Of a stretch of 64,000 nt of DNA, positions 11,481 through 23,239 are shown piece by piece. The DNA is from Palaemon carinicauda (taxonomy: Eukaryota; Arthropoda; Malacostraca; Decapoda; Palaemonidae): NCBI RefSeq assembly GCF_036898095.1, contig NC_090731.1, positions 140,547,427 to 140,611,426 of the forward strand, in the 5' to 3' direction. Within the stretch, counting starts at the first letter, position 1; the number at the start of each line of letters is the position of its first letter. The position numbers and the translations under genes were made by a program. The notes under the pieces are model-generated. The model was not told where the DNA came from and did no database searches. It saw only the letters and a program-made list of their open reading frames with translations.

Positions 11481-12779
11481 GAGAGAAAAGGGTTAGTTTG
11501 ATGTACCTGCTCGAGAATGTTAGGCCATCACACGTCAGAAAGGAAATTTGCACTCTCCACTATCGGCACAATGAGAGTATACTTCCCAGATGGTCCACTC
11601 CATACCCTACCCGAAGGATAGCATCAAAACAGATATAGAGGCACAGGTGTAAGCTGAACCTGCCTGTTAGGACTGAGATCAAGAAACTATGGAATCATCC
11701 TCCCCATATCTGTAATGACCGGCTTCCGGCCAAAAGCCGAGAGTCCTACCCCAAGCGTTGGATCCGAAGACCTAACACTTGAGAATAGATCCGCCAAAAA
11801 GGTCCAAACCATCTTCGGGATGGCTGAGATCATCCAATACTCTCATATATAGCTTTGAATGCAAACACCTCCCAACCGTGATACCTCCTCCCACTCATCG
11901 AAGCAGGCAGCAATAAAGGATGTATGAACATCCCCACCGGGACTACAATGGATGTAGAAACATCCAAGCCATAGGAGAAAAAAAAAAATAATATATATAC
12001 TGTATGTACATAATACATACACATGTAATGAGGGAAATTTTTATCATAAAGTTTGAAAAGCAACATAAAATAAAGTTTATGAAATTAGGATAAGGTCAAA
12101 GTAATATTGAGAAAAAGAAAAAGATGAAGGAGAGAAATTTAGATTCGAACTGGGGGAGCAATTTCCCCAACTTCGAGAACCCTCTTGCCCATCACCAAGT
12201 TTCAGCACGGGAATGAAATGCCGTGCTGAAGCTCAATGACTTCATCAAGGCATTCTCTCATTAAGAGGGCTATTAGGATAAACGAAATGCTTAAGGGCAC
12301 AAGCCAAAAAAGGAAAGTGAAATCTATAGATCTTTGGGACATACTATAGCAAGAGAAAATTATACAAGAAACAGAATACACTTCAGTGAAGAAGGCAAGA
12401 GAGTATACGGAAACCAACTTAATCTCAGCCTGTACACTTATTTAAACACAGTAGACCAAGAACAAACTTGACCCTTAGAAAATCCTCCAATAACAATTAA
12501 GAGGAAATTTGGTAAAAAACTTGGATAATGCAGATAAAAAAATTAAAACACTAGTAAATCAGGGAAACTAGCAAAGCCACAGAAGAAGATAAAAAAGATA
12601 GAAAACTTCCTCAGAAGCACAATTCAATGCTCAGTCAGTCAGAAACAAAATGGAAAACTTTAGGGCAATCACAGAGGTAATGCTCTCAGTTAAAAATCAC
12701 TTAAACCACATGGAAATTAAATTAGAAACTGAATATGAAGTGACAGAGGCAAATATCAACACCATATGAAAAACATGAC
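11481..12779. other. No gene recognised; AT-rich transposon debris
   Basis: The first few hundred bases may be LINE 5' UTR. An AT-rich patch lies near 11975-12030. 12580-12770 on plus has short runs resembling a coiled-coil ORF1 (many Lys, Glu and Asn codons), but no open frame of useful length. I see no RNA gene here. Confidence 0.5.
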
Positions 12780-13044
12780 TATACTAGTAATATTCAGACC
12801 ACCACATAAACATAAGAACAGGACTAAGAGCTGTATAGACAACTTGGTCAGGAAGTTAACAATAAGCAAGCTGTCCTAATGGGAGACTTCAATGCAGCAC
12901 TAAACTGGGACACCATGAATTCTACATCATACACAGAGGAACATAGGCTAATAGAATTTGTTAACAATTAATCCTTCTATTAGTGGAATGATAAACCAAC
13001 TCAAGGAAACAACATACTAGATATTGTGTTAACAACAGAAGAAA
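12780..13044 (+). pseudogene. Fragment of a second LINE endonuclease domain
   Basis: The plus strand reads a GDFNA motif in the context AVLMGDFNAALNWDTMN, then RLIEFVNN, a stop, and KPTQGNNILDIVLTTEE. The GDFNA and ILDIVLT spacing is that of apurinic-type endonucleases of CR1-like LINEs. The fragment ends at the left terminus of DIRS B, which appears to have inserted into it. I did not find its continuation elsewhere in the window. Confidence 0.6.
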
Positions 13045-13365
13045 TATTATATTTTCATTATAAAATAAATTTTTGAACATACTTACCTGGTTGATATATA
13101 TATATGACTCAAGTCCCAGACGCCACGGCAGAAAATTCAAAACTTACGGCAATTGCAGATTGAGTAGCTAGGTGTACCACCAGTGAGCACCCACGCGACG
13201 GTACTTAGAACATTCCATGTCTCTAAAGATTTTCCATGCCCATAGGTCTCTAGAGGGGAGGAGTGAGGGAGTTAAATCATATATATCCACGAGGTAAGTA
13301 TATTAAAAAATTCATTTTATAATGAAAATATCATTTTTGCACATCTGACTTACCCGGTGGATATA
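13045..13365. repeat. DIRS B left terminal repeat and ICR
   Basis: AACATACTTACCTGGTTGAT at about 13075 faces its inverted partner ACGAGGTAAGTATATT at about 13289, and a third unit TGACTTACCCGGTGGATATA follows near 13346. This is the same three-part layout as in A, C, E and F. Confidence 0.8.
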
Positions 13366-13699
13366 TATATAGCTGATTGACACCCTTGATGGAGGGTCAG
13401 AGACAGCCAACATTGTTGGAATATTACTTAAGAGTTACAAAAAACAAGCTTAAGGGTTCGTACTTGATAAGGAAGCTGACTTTTATGATACTACTCATTA
13501 GTCCACTTTCCTTATGAGACCCAGCAATCCACTCAGGTCTGAAAAGATCTCTAGGAGCTGTCAAAACGGTATAAATATACCTCACTATGACAGGACCTTA
13601 ACCAATACCCTCGTTCCGGGCTCTCTCAAGCAACAAAATTGACCACCTGCTACACCATAAAAATACAAAAGTTCCAAGAGAAGAAAAGGGTATTAGGAT

Positions 13700-14700
13700 T
13701 ATGGGAACGTAGTGGTGGATCCTTCCCCCACTACTGCACTCGCTGCTACGAATGGTCCCTGAGTGAAGCAGTCCTCAAAAAGTCTGGACACGTTTGAAAT
13801 AATATGAAGCACAGATTTACTCCTCTAAAAGGTTGTGCCCTTAATGCTTTGCAACGATCTATTCTGCTTGAAGGCCACCGAAGTTGTTACAGTTTGAACT
13901 TCAAGCGTCTTGGCCTTTATAAAAACTTGCAGTCTGCCTTACTGCAAAGTGTATGAGCCTCTTAATTAAAAGCCTGATAAGGAATGAAAGTGCATTCTTC
14001 GACATCTGTAACGAGGACTTCTAGACCGAGCACCAAAGAGCTTCCGACTAGCCTTGCAACTCTTTCGTTCAGTTCAGATATAACTTCAGGGCTCTTACTG
14101 AGCACAGGGCTCTCTCCAACTCCTCGCCAGCCACATCTGAAAGGTTTGGAATCTCAAAAGCCTTGGGTCAAGTTTGAGAAGGGCGTACGTTCTTGGCGAG
14201 AAAGCCAAATTGCAATGAGCAGATAGCTTTGTGATCTCGAAAAAAAACAATCATTTAAGCTAAAAGCATGAATCCCACTGACTCTGTGAGCTGTCACCAG
14301 ACTGGCCAAAAATAGTGTCTTCATCGTAAGGTCCTTAAATGAAGCTGAATGCAAGGGCTCAAACCTGTCACTCATAATGAACTTCAGGACAATATTCAGA
14401 TTTCAAACTGGTGAATCTGGAGCTGTTGCTTAGATGTTTCAAACGATTTGAGAAGTTTCTGTAGGTCTTTAACATTAGAAAAGTCCAAGTCTTTGTGCCA
14501 TGAATACGGTTGTTAACATACTACTGATGGTAGAGGATAACAAAATTGCATTTCCTTTGAAGATGTAACAGCAAGTCAGCAGTCTGAGTAATAGAAGTAC
14601 TGGGCGAGGAAAGAGAGTTGACTCTGCACCCTTCTCTAACAAACCTTGTACCTAGATTGTTAAACCATGATAAAAGAAGTACTCCTTGCTCCTGCTATAG
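13700..14700 (-). pseudogene. DIRS B tyrosine recombinase remnant
   Basis: Heavily decayed. Recognisable pieces on minus are SDRFEPLHSASFKDLTMKTLF with TAHRVSGIHAFS (14375-14154), where the Arg box reads AHRVSG instead of AKRVSE. Nucleotide similarity to A and C continues through the His-x-x-Arg and Tyr regions near 13800-13920 without an open frame. Confidence 0.7.
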
Positions 14701-14784
14701 CTCTAGTTGCTTCCTTCGAAAAAACCTCTAATTCTTGTGAGTTTTTCGATAATCTGAAGACAGTCAGATGAAGAGCTTGGAGAT

Positions 14785-14990
14785 TTAGATGGTACCTTCC
14801 AAGTGGGGTTGTTCGAGTAAATCCACTCTTAATGAAAGACTTCTATGAGTGTCTACCATCCATTGCAGTACCTCTGTGAACCACTCTCTGAGGGCCAAAA
14901 GAGGGCCACTAGAGTCAATCCATTCCTTTCGTGTGACACAAACTTTTGCATCACTTTGTAATGAACTGAACATTGGAAATGCGTACTAGT
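14785..14990 (-). pseudogene. DIRS B methyltransferase-like fragment
   Basis: The minus strand reads REWFTEVLQWMVDTHRSL and LRVDLLEQPH, matching the stretch before the recombinase in A and C. It stops abruptly at about 14990, where the 24-bp array begins, so RNase H and most of the reverse transcriptase are deleted. Confidence 0.7.
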
Positions 14991-15008
14991 CCATGTCACG
15001 AGCTGTTT

Positions 15009-15152
15009 GACGCTCGACGTCGCGTCTTGCTAGACGCTCGACGTCGCGTCTTGCTAGACGCTCGACGTCGCGTCTTGCTAGACGCTCGACGTCGCGTCTT
15101 GCTAGACGCTCGACGTCGCGTCTTGCTAGACGCTCGACGTCACATCCTGCAG
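15009..15152 (-). repeat. 24-bp tandem array, six copies
   Basis: GACGCTCGACGTCGCGTCTT repeats every 24 bp at 15009, 15033, 15057, 15081, 15105 and 15129. The first five are identical and the sixth diverges. An exact multiple of three keeps frames open. The register matches the arrays in gag of DIRS E and F. Confidence 0.93.
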
Positions 15153-16100
15153 GACGTCAAGTTCCGCTGGAAGCTCGACGTCCCGATAGGTGGACGTTCG
15201 ACGTCACGTCTGTCTGCTTGACTCCTTGCGTTAAAATGGCTAAAAAAACATTTAACTAGGGAGTTGTAAAGACGTTTCTCATCAAGAACATCTCGACTAG
15301 TAGCCTCACTACACTTGACGTCCAGGTGTGAAGTTACCTGACGCTCAGGGTCCAGGCCTGCTACTCTCTTGTTGTTCGCAAGCTGATAAACTAGCCTGAG
15401 CGAAGAGAGCTTCTGCTGCATATCTAGCAGCATAAGAAAAATAGTCAACCTGTTGTGGTACAGGAGACGTCACGTCTACCGCAAGCTCTCTTTCTACACC
15501 GCTTAAAAAACACGCAGAACGCCCAAAAGACGATAACCAGTTTGACGGTGGAGAAGGAGCATGAACCGAAGTCATGCTAGACTCAGACAACTGTCCTGCA
15601 ACTGGGTGAGTTGGACGTTATTTGACAGTTGCCGACATCCTTAAAGGATGTTTGGTAGGAGAGTTTTCTTCGGTAGAATGAAAAAATGCTCAGAACTGCT
15701 CCAAAGACTACAACCGGAAGGTTGCGGTGTCATGATAGGACGCTGATTGACCGTGTCCACCTTCCTCTTCAGAGGTATGGAAGTAGACACCAGCCTCGTC
15801 TGGGCGCTGCGTCATCTGAAGAAGACGAAAAAACTTTTACCTCACCTTTCCTATGATGAAGGTGAGCGTCCTGGGAAGCGTCAATAGGTATGCTCGAGGA
15901 GGCGTCTGCTCGGAAGCTAAAGCCTCTCGTTTCCTTTGACGTTCGACATTCCTTCTCCCAGGGGATAGGGAGCTTGGAAGAGATTTATGTTCGGCATTCC
16001 TTGGAAGAGGTCTATGTATTAGAAGAACGACAGGTCCTAACAGACGCACCCTCTATTTGAGGGGTGGTGCTTAAACCGAAACAAAGAGCCCAAAAATTGA
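15153..16100 (-). pseudogene. DIRS B gag-like remnants
   Basis: Short minus-strand blocks carry gag N-terminal sequence: LDMQQKLSSLRL (15448-15140), the SSMTSVHAPSPPSNW segment (15590-15345) comparable with TIHAPPLPSDWG in A, and SPGRRNVERQRKREALA (16049-15837), comparable with GERKREALAHEQTPSRA in E. Frames are broken between blocks. Confidence 0.6.
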
Positions 16101-16109
16101 CAACTTCCT

Positions 16110-16541
16110 CCTATACACGATCCTTCAGGTATTGCTTGAAGTTCGGATGGATGAGGATGTGGAAGTAAGCATCTTGGAGGTCTAAAGAGACCATCCAGTG
16201 GACCTGTCTAACTGACATATTCTTACGATATGCCAGTGAAGTAGCGATAGCTCTCACCTCGTGAGGCCTTACTTTCAAAAGACCGATGTCCTCATGGAGA
16301 ACTTTGTCTTCTGAACGAAGGCATTAAGAGCAGTGACATCCAGGACCGGACAAAAGCCTCCCTCTCCAAAAAGAGAGACATTTGATGTTGCATAGCCTGT
16401 CTCTTTGGCTTCTCTCTGTATTTGGCAGAGGGGTCTATCGGAGTAACTAATAGGAAGTTTCACTAGGAAAAAGACTTCGCATTCATCCTTTAGTAAAATC
16501 ACGGACCAAAGGTCTGCTCCTCTCCTCTCCCACACAAACAC
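16110..16541 (-). pseudogene. DIRS B reverse transcriptase N-terminal fragment with an embedded recombinase patch
   Basis: 16541-16300 reads reverse transcriptase sequence including CPVLDVTALNAFVQKTKFSM, and 16200-16110 resembles the following SLDLQDAYFHIPIHP region. Between them, 16204-16296 matches the His-x-x-Arg region of the DIRS F recombinase (48251-48343) with only about three differences in 93 bases. The patch replaces the reverse transcriptase sequence expected there. Confidence 0.75.
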
Positions 16542-16606
16542 TGAAAAGGAAATTTACCACATTTCTATACACATATATACATAAGAATTAAGAATGTTTA
16601 TATATA

Positions 16607-16635
16607 CAGTGAACCCTTGCTACTTCGCGGTTCGA
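16607..16635 (+). repeat. Tigger left terminal inverted repeat
   Basis: Begins CAGTGAACCC. It matches the reverse complement of 27510-27535 with a few substitutions over about 25 bp. TATCGCGG-type subterminal motifs lie just inside both ends. Confidence 0.9.
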
Positions 16636-16879
16636 CCATCGCGGATTCACCACTTCGCGGGTTTCTTCCATAACCCATATATATATACATATCGCGGATT
16701 TTCCGGAAATTTCGAAAATACCACGAAATCTGAAGACCCCCAAATACGATATTTCGTTACCTGTAATTCCATTAATACTGTAATTAGTAATATCTGCTCT
16801 TACTGATTGTTCATTGCATTACATATGATATATAATTCAGCACAGAAAGAAATAAAACACGAAAAGAGAATGTGATCAT

Positions 16880-17102
16880 ACGATAATACAGTACTGTATA
16901 CAGTAAGTAGTAAAATTAAATCGAACATGAAACGCAAATCAGATGCAGTCATACCATATTAGAATGGTGTAAGGCTGCTGTTGGCTACTACTGTACTACA
17001 AATGTAATGGATGTGCTTCTTTTCCATGAATCTTTTGTATGTATACGTACGTAGTACTGCATCCAATAATATTCTTGGTTGCAAAAATCACATTTCGAAT
17101 AA

Positions 17103-17165
<63 letters not shown>

Positions 17166-17532
17166 ACACACACACACATCCTACAAAAGAATAAAATAGC
17201 ATACGTAAAGCTATTATTATTATTGTTATTATTATTATTGTTGTTGTTGTTGTTAATAAAATTATTATTGTTATTATTATCATTATTATTATTACTGTAT
17301 TATTATCATACGATAATTCAGTACTGTATACAGTACGTAGTAAAATTAAATCGAACATGAAACGCAAATCAGATGCAGTCATACCATATTAGAATGGTGT
17401 AAGGCTGCTGATGGCTACTACTGTACTACAAATGTAATGGATGTGCTTCTTTTCCATGAATCTTTTGTATGTATACGTACGTAGTACTGCATCCAATAAT
17501 ATTCTTTGTTGCAAAAATCACATTTCGAATAA

Positions 17533-17615
<83 letters not shown>

Positions 17616-17745
17616 ACACACACATCCTACAAAAGAATAAAATAGCATACGTAAAGCTATTATTATTATTATCATTATTATTATTATTATTATTATTATT
17701 ACTAAATTATTATCATTATTTATTATTATTATTATTATTAATACT
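16880..17745. repeat. 430-bp tandem duplication containing GA microsatellites, inside Tigger
   Basis: TAAAATTAAATCGAACATGA occurs at 16911 and 17341, and the block GATGTGCTTCTTTTCCATGA at about 17007 and 17437, a 430-bp period. Each copy contains a (GA)n tract (17108-17161 and 17538-17611), a short (CA)n run, and a (TTA)n-rich stretch. The copies differ mainly in microsatellite length. Confidence 0.9.
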
Positions 17746-18058
17746 GTACGTACAGTATACGCGGGGTATCTTGTACTTTGAGTTGCTAACCTACGCATCA
17801 TATAAGACGGGTTGTGATTGGTTCAAGTGCTGATAGATGACGAATCAGAACTCAAGTTTTGTTATCTAGCCTGTGATTGGTGTTTTGCCCGCATCTCCAA
17901 CCCGCAGCATCTAGGTTCTCGCGGGCCCGGGTCGTCCACTTTCTCTTATGCCGTATCGCTGAGTAGACGTTCTTAAGTTTGTGAAGTTTAATCTGTGCTG
18001 TGTGCGACTGTTTTAAGTTGAACTTTTTGTTGGACTTTCTGTTAAATCCTACTGTACA

Positions 18059-19909
18059 ATGCCTCCCAAGCGTTCTGCTTCTACTAAGGCTGGTAGTGAG
18101 CCTAAACGCCATCAAAGGATGATGACGATTGCTGAGAAGGTGACGCTTCTCGATATGTTGAAAGACGGTAGAAGCTACGCGGCCGCAGCGCGCCATTTTG
18201 GAATTAACGAATCTACTGTTCGCTATATCAAGAAGGACGAGGCGAACATTAGAAAGACGGCTGCAATCACCTTTAGCAGATCAGCGAAGCGAGTCGTTAC
18301 AACGCGTAATAAAACGATCGTACGCATGGAAGGTGCTTTAGCTGTGTGGATTGCCGACTGCCGGAAGAAGAACATAGCCTTGGATACGAACACCATCCGA
18401 ACAAAGGCTTTGAGCTTGTATGAGAATTTTGCTGCAAAGGAACCTCAAGACGACGACGGCAACCATGCTGAAGAAGATGATGATGCAGATGAACCTCAAC
18501 CAGGGACATCCACTGATTCCCAGCCTCAGAAACAACGTTTTTCCGCCAGCAAAGGATGATTCGCGAAGTTTCAGAAACGCTTCGCCCTGAAAAGCGTTTC
18601 CCTGCATGGCGAGGCTGCTTCCGCTGCTGAAACTTACGTGAACCAGACGTTCAAGAATATTATCGCCGAAGGTGGATACAAGCCGGAACACGTGTTTAAT
18701 ATGGATGAGACCGGCTTGTTTTGGAAGAGAATGCCATCGCAAACTTTCCTGTTCAAAGAGGAAGCCAAAGCCTCTGGCTTTAAAGCATTCAAGGATCGCG
18801 TTACCCTCGTGATGTGTGGCAATGCTGCTGGATTTTTGCTAAAGCCGGGGCTTAATTATAAGTCGAAAAATCCTCGCGCTTTGAAAAATAAGAATAAGAA
18901 TCTCCTTCCCGTGTACTGGATGCATAATCCAAAAGCATGGATTACAAAGATGCTGACCTCCAACTGGTTCCACCAGTGTTTCATCCCACAAGTCAATGAA
19001 TATCTCGTAGAGAAGGGCTTGCCATTCAAGATCCTTCTCCTTATGGATAACGCTGGTGGACACGCAACTGACCTGTCGCATGAGGGCGTTCAGGTTGAGT
19101 TCCTGCCACCCAACACCACGTCATTAATTCAACCGATGGACCAGGGGGTTATCAGGGCGTTCAAGGCCCTCTACACGAAGAATACCTTGGCGGACCTCAT
19201 TGCGTGTGTGGATGCTGCCCAAGAGGATGAGGATGAAGATTTTAACTTGAAGGCGTACTGGCGGCAGTACACCATAGCCACGTGCCTGAAGAATATTCAG
19301 AAGGCACTTCAAGAGATGAAACCTGCAACTGTGAATGCGAGCTGGAAGAAGTTGTGGCCCGAGATTGTTTACGACGACGAGGGATTTACTCTGTCGGAAA
19401 TCCAACACTCTGCAATACGCAAATCTGTGCAGTTGGCTGCCATAATTGGAGGTGACGGGTTTGGCAACATGACGACTGAAGACGTCGACGAGTTGTTGGA
19501 CTGCCATTCCCAGCCCCTAACTGACGCAGACCTCGAAGACCTGACGAAATCGGCAAGCGAAGAAGAGAGTGAAACCCAGGAAGAAACCCAAGAAAATGTC
19601 GAAGAAACGGGCTTAACACTAGAACGGCTTGCCAAGGTCTGCAACCATATAAAGGAGGTGAAAGAAATGTTGCAAGAGTGGGACGATATGGTTCGGTCTA
19701 TGCAATTCTCCAACAAGGTCGATGACATCATGACTCCCTACAGGATGCTCTTAGATCGAAAAAAGAAGCAGCGGCAACAACTTCCGATCACAATGTTCTT
19801 CCAGCCTCGCAAAAAAGAGCCAGTTCCTCATGCTACTACGCCTTCGGAAGAAATTGAAGAAGTTGAAGAGGTGTCCCAGGAAAAGACACCTCCGTCTGAA
19901 GAGACGTAA
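18059..19909 (+). pseudogene. Tigger transposase, one in-frame stop
   Basis: The reading frame has 616 codons and is interrupted only by TGA at 18557-18559 (codon 167). The N-terminus MPPKRSAS leads into a helix-turn-helix, ARHFGINESTVRYIKKDE, and the CENP-B-type DNA-binding region. The catalytic core has MDETGLFW (Asp at codon 216), LLMDNAGGH (Asp 330) and NTTSLIQPMDQGVI (Asp 361). The spacing of 30 residues between the last two fits the DD30D pattern of pogo/Tigger. The stop follows FSASKG, where relatives typically have Trp before Phe, so a TGG to TGA change is likely. The C-terminus is Glu-rich. No frameshift was found. It would cut and paste the transposon through the ends at 16607 and 27535. 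Confidence 0.93.
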
Positions 19910-20189
19910 AATACATCATTGGCTGCACAGTAGAAGACATCATCAGCTTCATCATCATCATTTCTACTGTGCAGCAAATTCATCGCCATCATCATTCAAG
20001 TTTTTCTTGAACTTCTTTCGTGGTGAGTACACTAACAATCTTTATTTTTTACTTTAATATTCTATATTTGTGCCTGTTTTATAGTTTAGTACTGTATGCA
20101 TTAAGTTAAAGGGAAGATTTTAAGAGTCTACATGTTGTAACCTATCATATTTTTTTTGTTTAAAATTTACATTTACGTACGTAAAACAA

Positions 20190-20278
<89 letters not shown>

Positions 20279-20325
20279 AATTGATTTTTTTGATTTAAAA
20301 TTTACATTTACAGTATGTACGTAAA

Positions 20326-20384
<59 letters not shown>

Positions 20385-20719
20385 AATTGTTTTCCTGCTT
20401 TGCTACGTACAATATGTACTGTACAGTACTGTATGATTTTATATAGATACGATAAATTATATTTGTAAGGTAACATATTTTGTAAATGCTTTTACTGTAA
20501 ATACTGTACTGTATCATTATTTATCACTTTCATCATGCGCGTTAAATGCCTTGTTTGTTCTGAGCGTGGTTGTTTACTGAGCGTACAGTACTTTATGACG
20601 CCGTCGTTTCAGGCGGCGTCATAAAGAAAAACATTTCATTTGGAAGTCCTAAGAAAAATTAAGTAAAACATTGGTAATAACAAAATCAACATACTGTATA
20701 ATCAATATAATCGATGCAA
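19910..20719. other. Tigger 3' non-coding part with CT microsatellites
   Basis: No gene. It holds two (CT)n tracts, about 20190-20275 and 20330-20380, each preceded by a related AT-rich segment (AAAATTTACATTTAC then GTACGTAAAACAAT), which suggests another local duplication of about 130-140 bp. Confidence 0.75.
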
Positions 20720-21055
20720 AATGTTATTTTTATTAATAAAATAAATTTTTGAATATACTTACCCGGTGATCATATAAGCTGCAACTCTGTTGCTCGACAG
20801 AAAAAACCTACGGTCAAAATACGCCAGCGATCGCTATGCAGGTGGGGGTGTACATCAACAGCGCCATCTGTCGAGCAGGTACTTAGTACTCCAAGTAAAC
20901 AAAGAACCAATTTTCTCCTCGGTCCACTGGGTCTCTATTGGGGAGGAAGGGAGGGTCCTTTAATATATGATCACCGGGTAAGTATATTCAAAAATTTATT
21001 TTATTAATAAAAATAACATTTTTCAATATTAAACTTAGCCGGTCATCATATAAGC
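20720..21055. repeat. DIRS C left terminal repeat and ICR
   Basis: The left unit TGAATATACTTACCCGGTGA (about 20750) is followed by its inverted copy TCACCGGGTAAGTATATTCA (about 20974) and then by TAAACTTAGCCGGTCATCAT. The last is complementary to the right terminus ATGATCACCGGCTAAGTTTA at about 27131. Confidence 0.88.
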
Positions 21056-21461
21056 TGATTCACACCCAGGGGGGTGGGTAGAGACCAGCATTACATGTTT
21101 ACATTATTATGAGCTAAGTATTTTGTATTTCATTTTAGCAGTTATTCAAAATAACAAACATAAAATAAATAAGTACCTGGTAAGGAAGTCGACTTGAACA
21201 ATTACTCTGCCTTTTTAAGTACGTCTTCCTTACGGAGCCTCGCGATCCTCTTAGGATGCTGAGCGACCCCTAGGATCTGAAGTATCAAGGGTTGCAACCC
21301 ATACAACAGGACCTCATCAAAACCTCTAATCTAGGCGCTTCTCAAGAAATGACTTTGACCACCCGCCAAATCCAGTAGGATGCGAAAGGCTTCTTAGCCT
21401 TCCGGACAACCCAAAAACAATAATAAAACATTTCAAGAGAAAGATTAAAAAGGTTATGGAA

Positions 21462-22580
21462 TTAGGGAATTGTAGTGGTTGAGCCCTCACCCACTACTGC
21501 ACTCGTTGCTACGAATGGTCCCAGAGTGTAGCAGTTCTCGTAAAGAGACTGGACATTCTTAAGATAAAAAGATGCGAACACTGATTTGCTTTTCCAATAG
21601 GTTGCGTCGATTATACTTTGCAGAGATCTATTTTGTTTAAAGGCCACGGAAGTTGAGACAGCTCTAACTTTGTGTGTCCTTACCTTCAGCAAAGCTTGGT
21701 CTTCCTCATTCAGATGGGAATGAGCTTCTCGTATTAACAGTCTGATAAAATAGGATAAAGCATTCTTTGACATAGGCAAAGATGGATTCTTAACTGAACA
21801 CCATAAAGCTTCAGACGGGCCTCGTAAAGGTTTTTAAATAGAACTTAAGAGCTCTTACAGGACATAAGACTCTTTCTAGTTCATTTCCAACCATACGATA
21901 AGTTTGGAATATCGAACGATATTGGCCAAGGCCGAGAAGGCAGCTCGTGTTTGGCTAGAAAACCAAGTTGTAGAACATGTAGCCGTTTCGGATGAGAATC
22001 CGATGTTCTTGCTGAAGGCATGAATCTCACTGACTCTTTTAGCTGTGGCTAAGCATACCAGGAAAAGAGTCTTTAAGGTGAGATCTTTCAGGGAGGCTGA
22101 TTGTAGCGGTTCGAACCTGTCTGACATAAGGAATCTTAGTACCACGTCTAAATTCCAACCAGGTGTAACCAAACGACGCTCTTTCGTGGTCTCAAAAGAC
22201 TTAAGGAGGTCCTGTAGATCTTTATTGTTGGAAAGATCTAAGCCTCTGTGACGGAAGACTGATGCCAACATGCTTCTGTAACCCTTGATAGTGGGAGCTG
22301 AAAGAGATCGTTCTTTCCTCAGATATAAGAGGAAGTCAGCTATTTGAGTTACAGAGGTACTGGTTGAGGATACGGATACTGACTTGCACCAGTTTCGGAA
22401 GATTTCCCACTTCGATTGGTAGACTCTAAGGGTGGATGTTCTCCTTGCTCTAGCAATCGCTCTGGCTGCCTCCTTCGAAAAGCCTCTAGCTCTCGAGAGT
22501 CTTTCGATAGTCTGAAGGCAGTCAGACGAAGAGCGTGGAGGCCTTGGTGTACCTTCTTTACGCGTGGCTGACGTAGAAGG
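21462..22580 (-). pseudogene. DIRS C tyrosine recombinase (frameshifted)
   Basis: The N-terminal half is open with SDCLQTIERLSRARGFSKEA, VYQSKWEIFRNWCKS, TIKGYRSMLASVFRHRGLDL and the first Arg box TAKRVSEIHAFS. The frame breaks around 21780-21960. The C-terminal block 21779-21462 has RTHKVRAVSTSVAF, retaining His and Arg, and KSVFASFYLKNV with Tyr, though Phe-Tyr replaces the usual His-Tyr. Catalytic residues therefore survive on both sides of the break. Confidence 0.85.
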
Positions 22581-23206
22581 TCCACCCTTAGGGGAAGTGT
22601 TCTGGGAACGTCTACTAGCCATCGAAGTACCTCGGTGAACCATTCTCTCGCGGGCCAGAGGGAAGCAACTAGCGTCAACCTTGTCCCTTCGTGAGAGGCG
22701 AACTTCTGCAGTACCTTGTTGACAATCTTGAACAGAGGGAATGCATATAGATCTAGATGTGACCAATCTAGTAGAAAGGCATCTATATGAACTGCTGCTG
22801 GGTCCGGGATTGGTGAGCAAAATATTGGGAGCCTCTTGGTCATCGAGGTTGCGAAGAGATCTATGGTTGGCTGGCCCCAGGTGGCCCAAAGTCTCTTGCA
22901 TACATCCTTGTGGAGGGTCCATTCTGTTGGAATTATTTGTCCCTTCCGACTGAGACAATCTGCCATGACATTCAAGTTGCCTTGGATGAACCTCGTTACT
23001 AGTGATATGTCTAGACCTTTTGACCAGGTGAGGAGGTCCCTTGCGATCTCGTACAATGTCAGAGAGTAGGTCCCTCCTTGCTTGGAGATGTACGCCAAAG
23101 CCGTGGTGTTGTCCGAGTTCACCTCCACCACTTTGCCTTGAAGGAGAGACCTGAAGCTTTTCCAGGTCAGACGTACTGCCAGTAGCTCCTTGCAGTTGAA
23201 ATGCAT
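22349..23206 (-). pseudogene. DIRS C RNase H and methyltransferase-like ORF
   Basis: A 285-codon open frame reads CKELLAVRLTW and VNSDNTTALAYISKQGG (RNase H), then FIQGNLNVMADCLSRKGQ, TIDLFATSMTKRLPIFCS and LDLYAFPLFKIVNKVLQKF. Its 3' part overlaps the recombinase N-terminus by more than 200 bases in another frame. The first RNase H Asp region lies upstream near 23280 outside this frame. Confidence 0.82.
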
Positions 23207-23239
23207 TGTCCTTTGACTCGAGTTCCATAATCCCGAGCA

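Larger units (their letters stand above)
13045..16530 (-). mobile_element. DIRS1-like element B (family 1), rearranged
   Basis: The left terminus and ICR (13045-13365) are complete. Behind them lie recombinase remnants, a short RNase H/methyltransferase-like piece, a 24-bp repeat array, gag remnants and a chimeric reverse transcriptase fragment. The normal reverse transcriptase region between RNase H and gag is missing. At about 16530 similarity to family 1 stops and family 2 5'-end sequence follows, so this copy is probably a chimera whose far end is fragment J. Confidence 0.75.

Noticed and set aside
16988..17833. Ser/Leu-rich and Arg/Glu-rich frames over GA/CT tracts, also at 20120-20517 and 51375-51600
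   Set aside because: Pure dinucleotide repeats read as RERERE or SLSLSL. No coding evidence.
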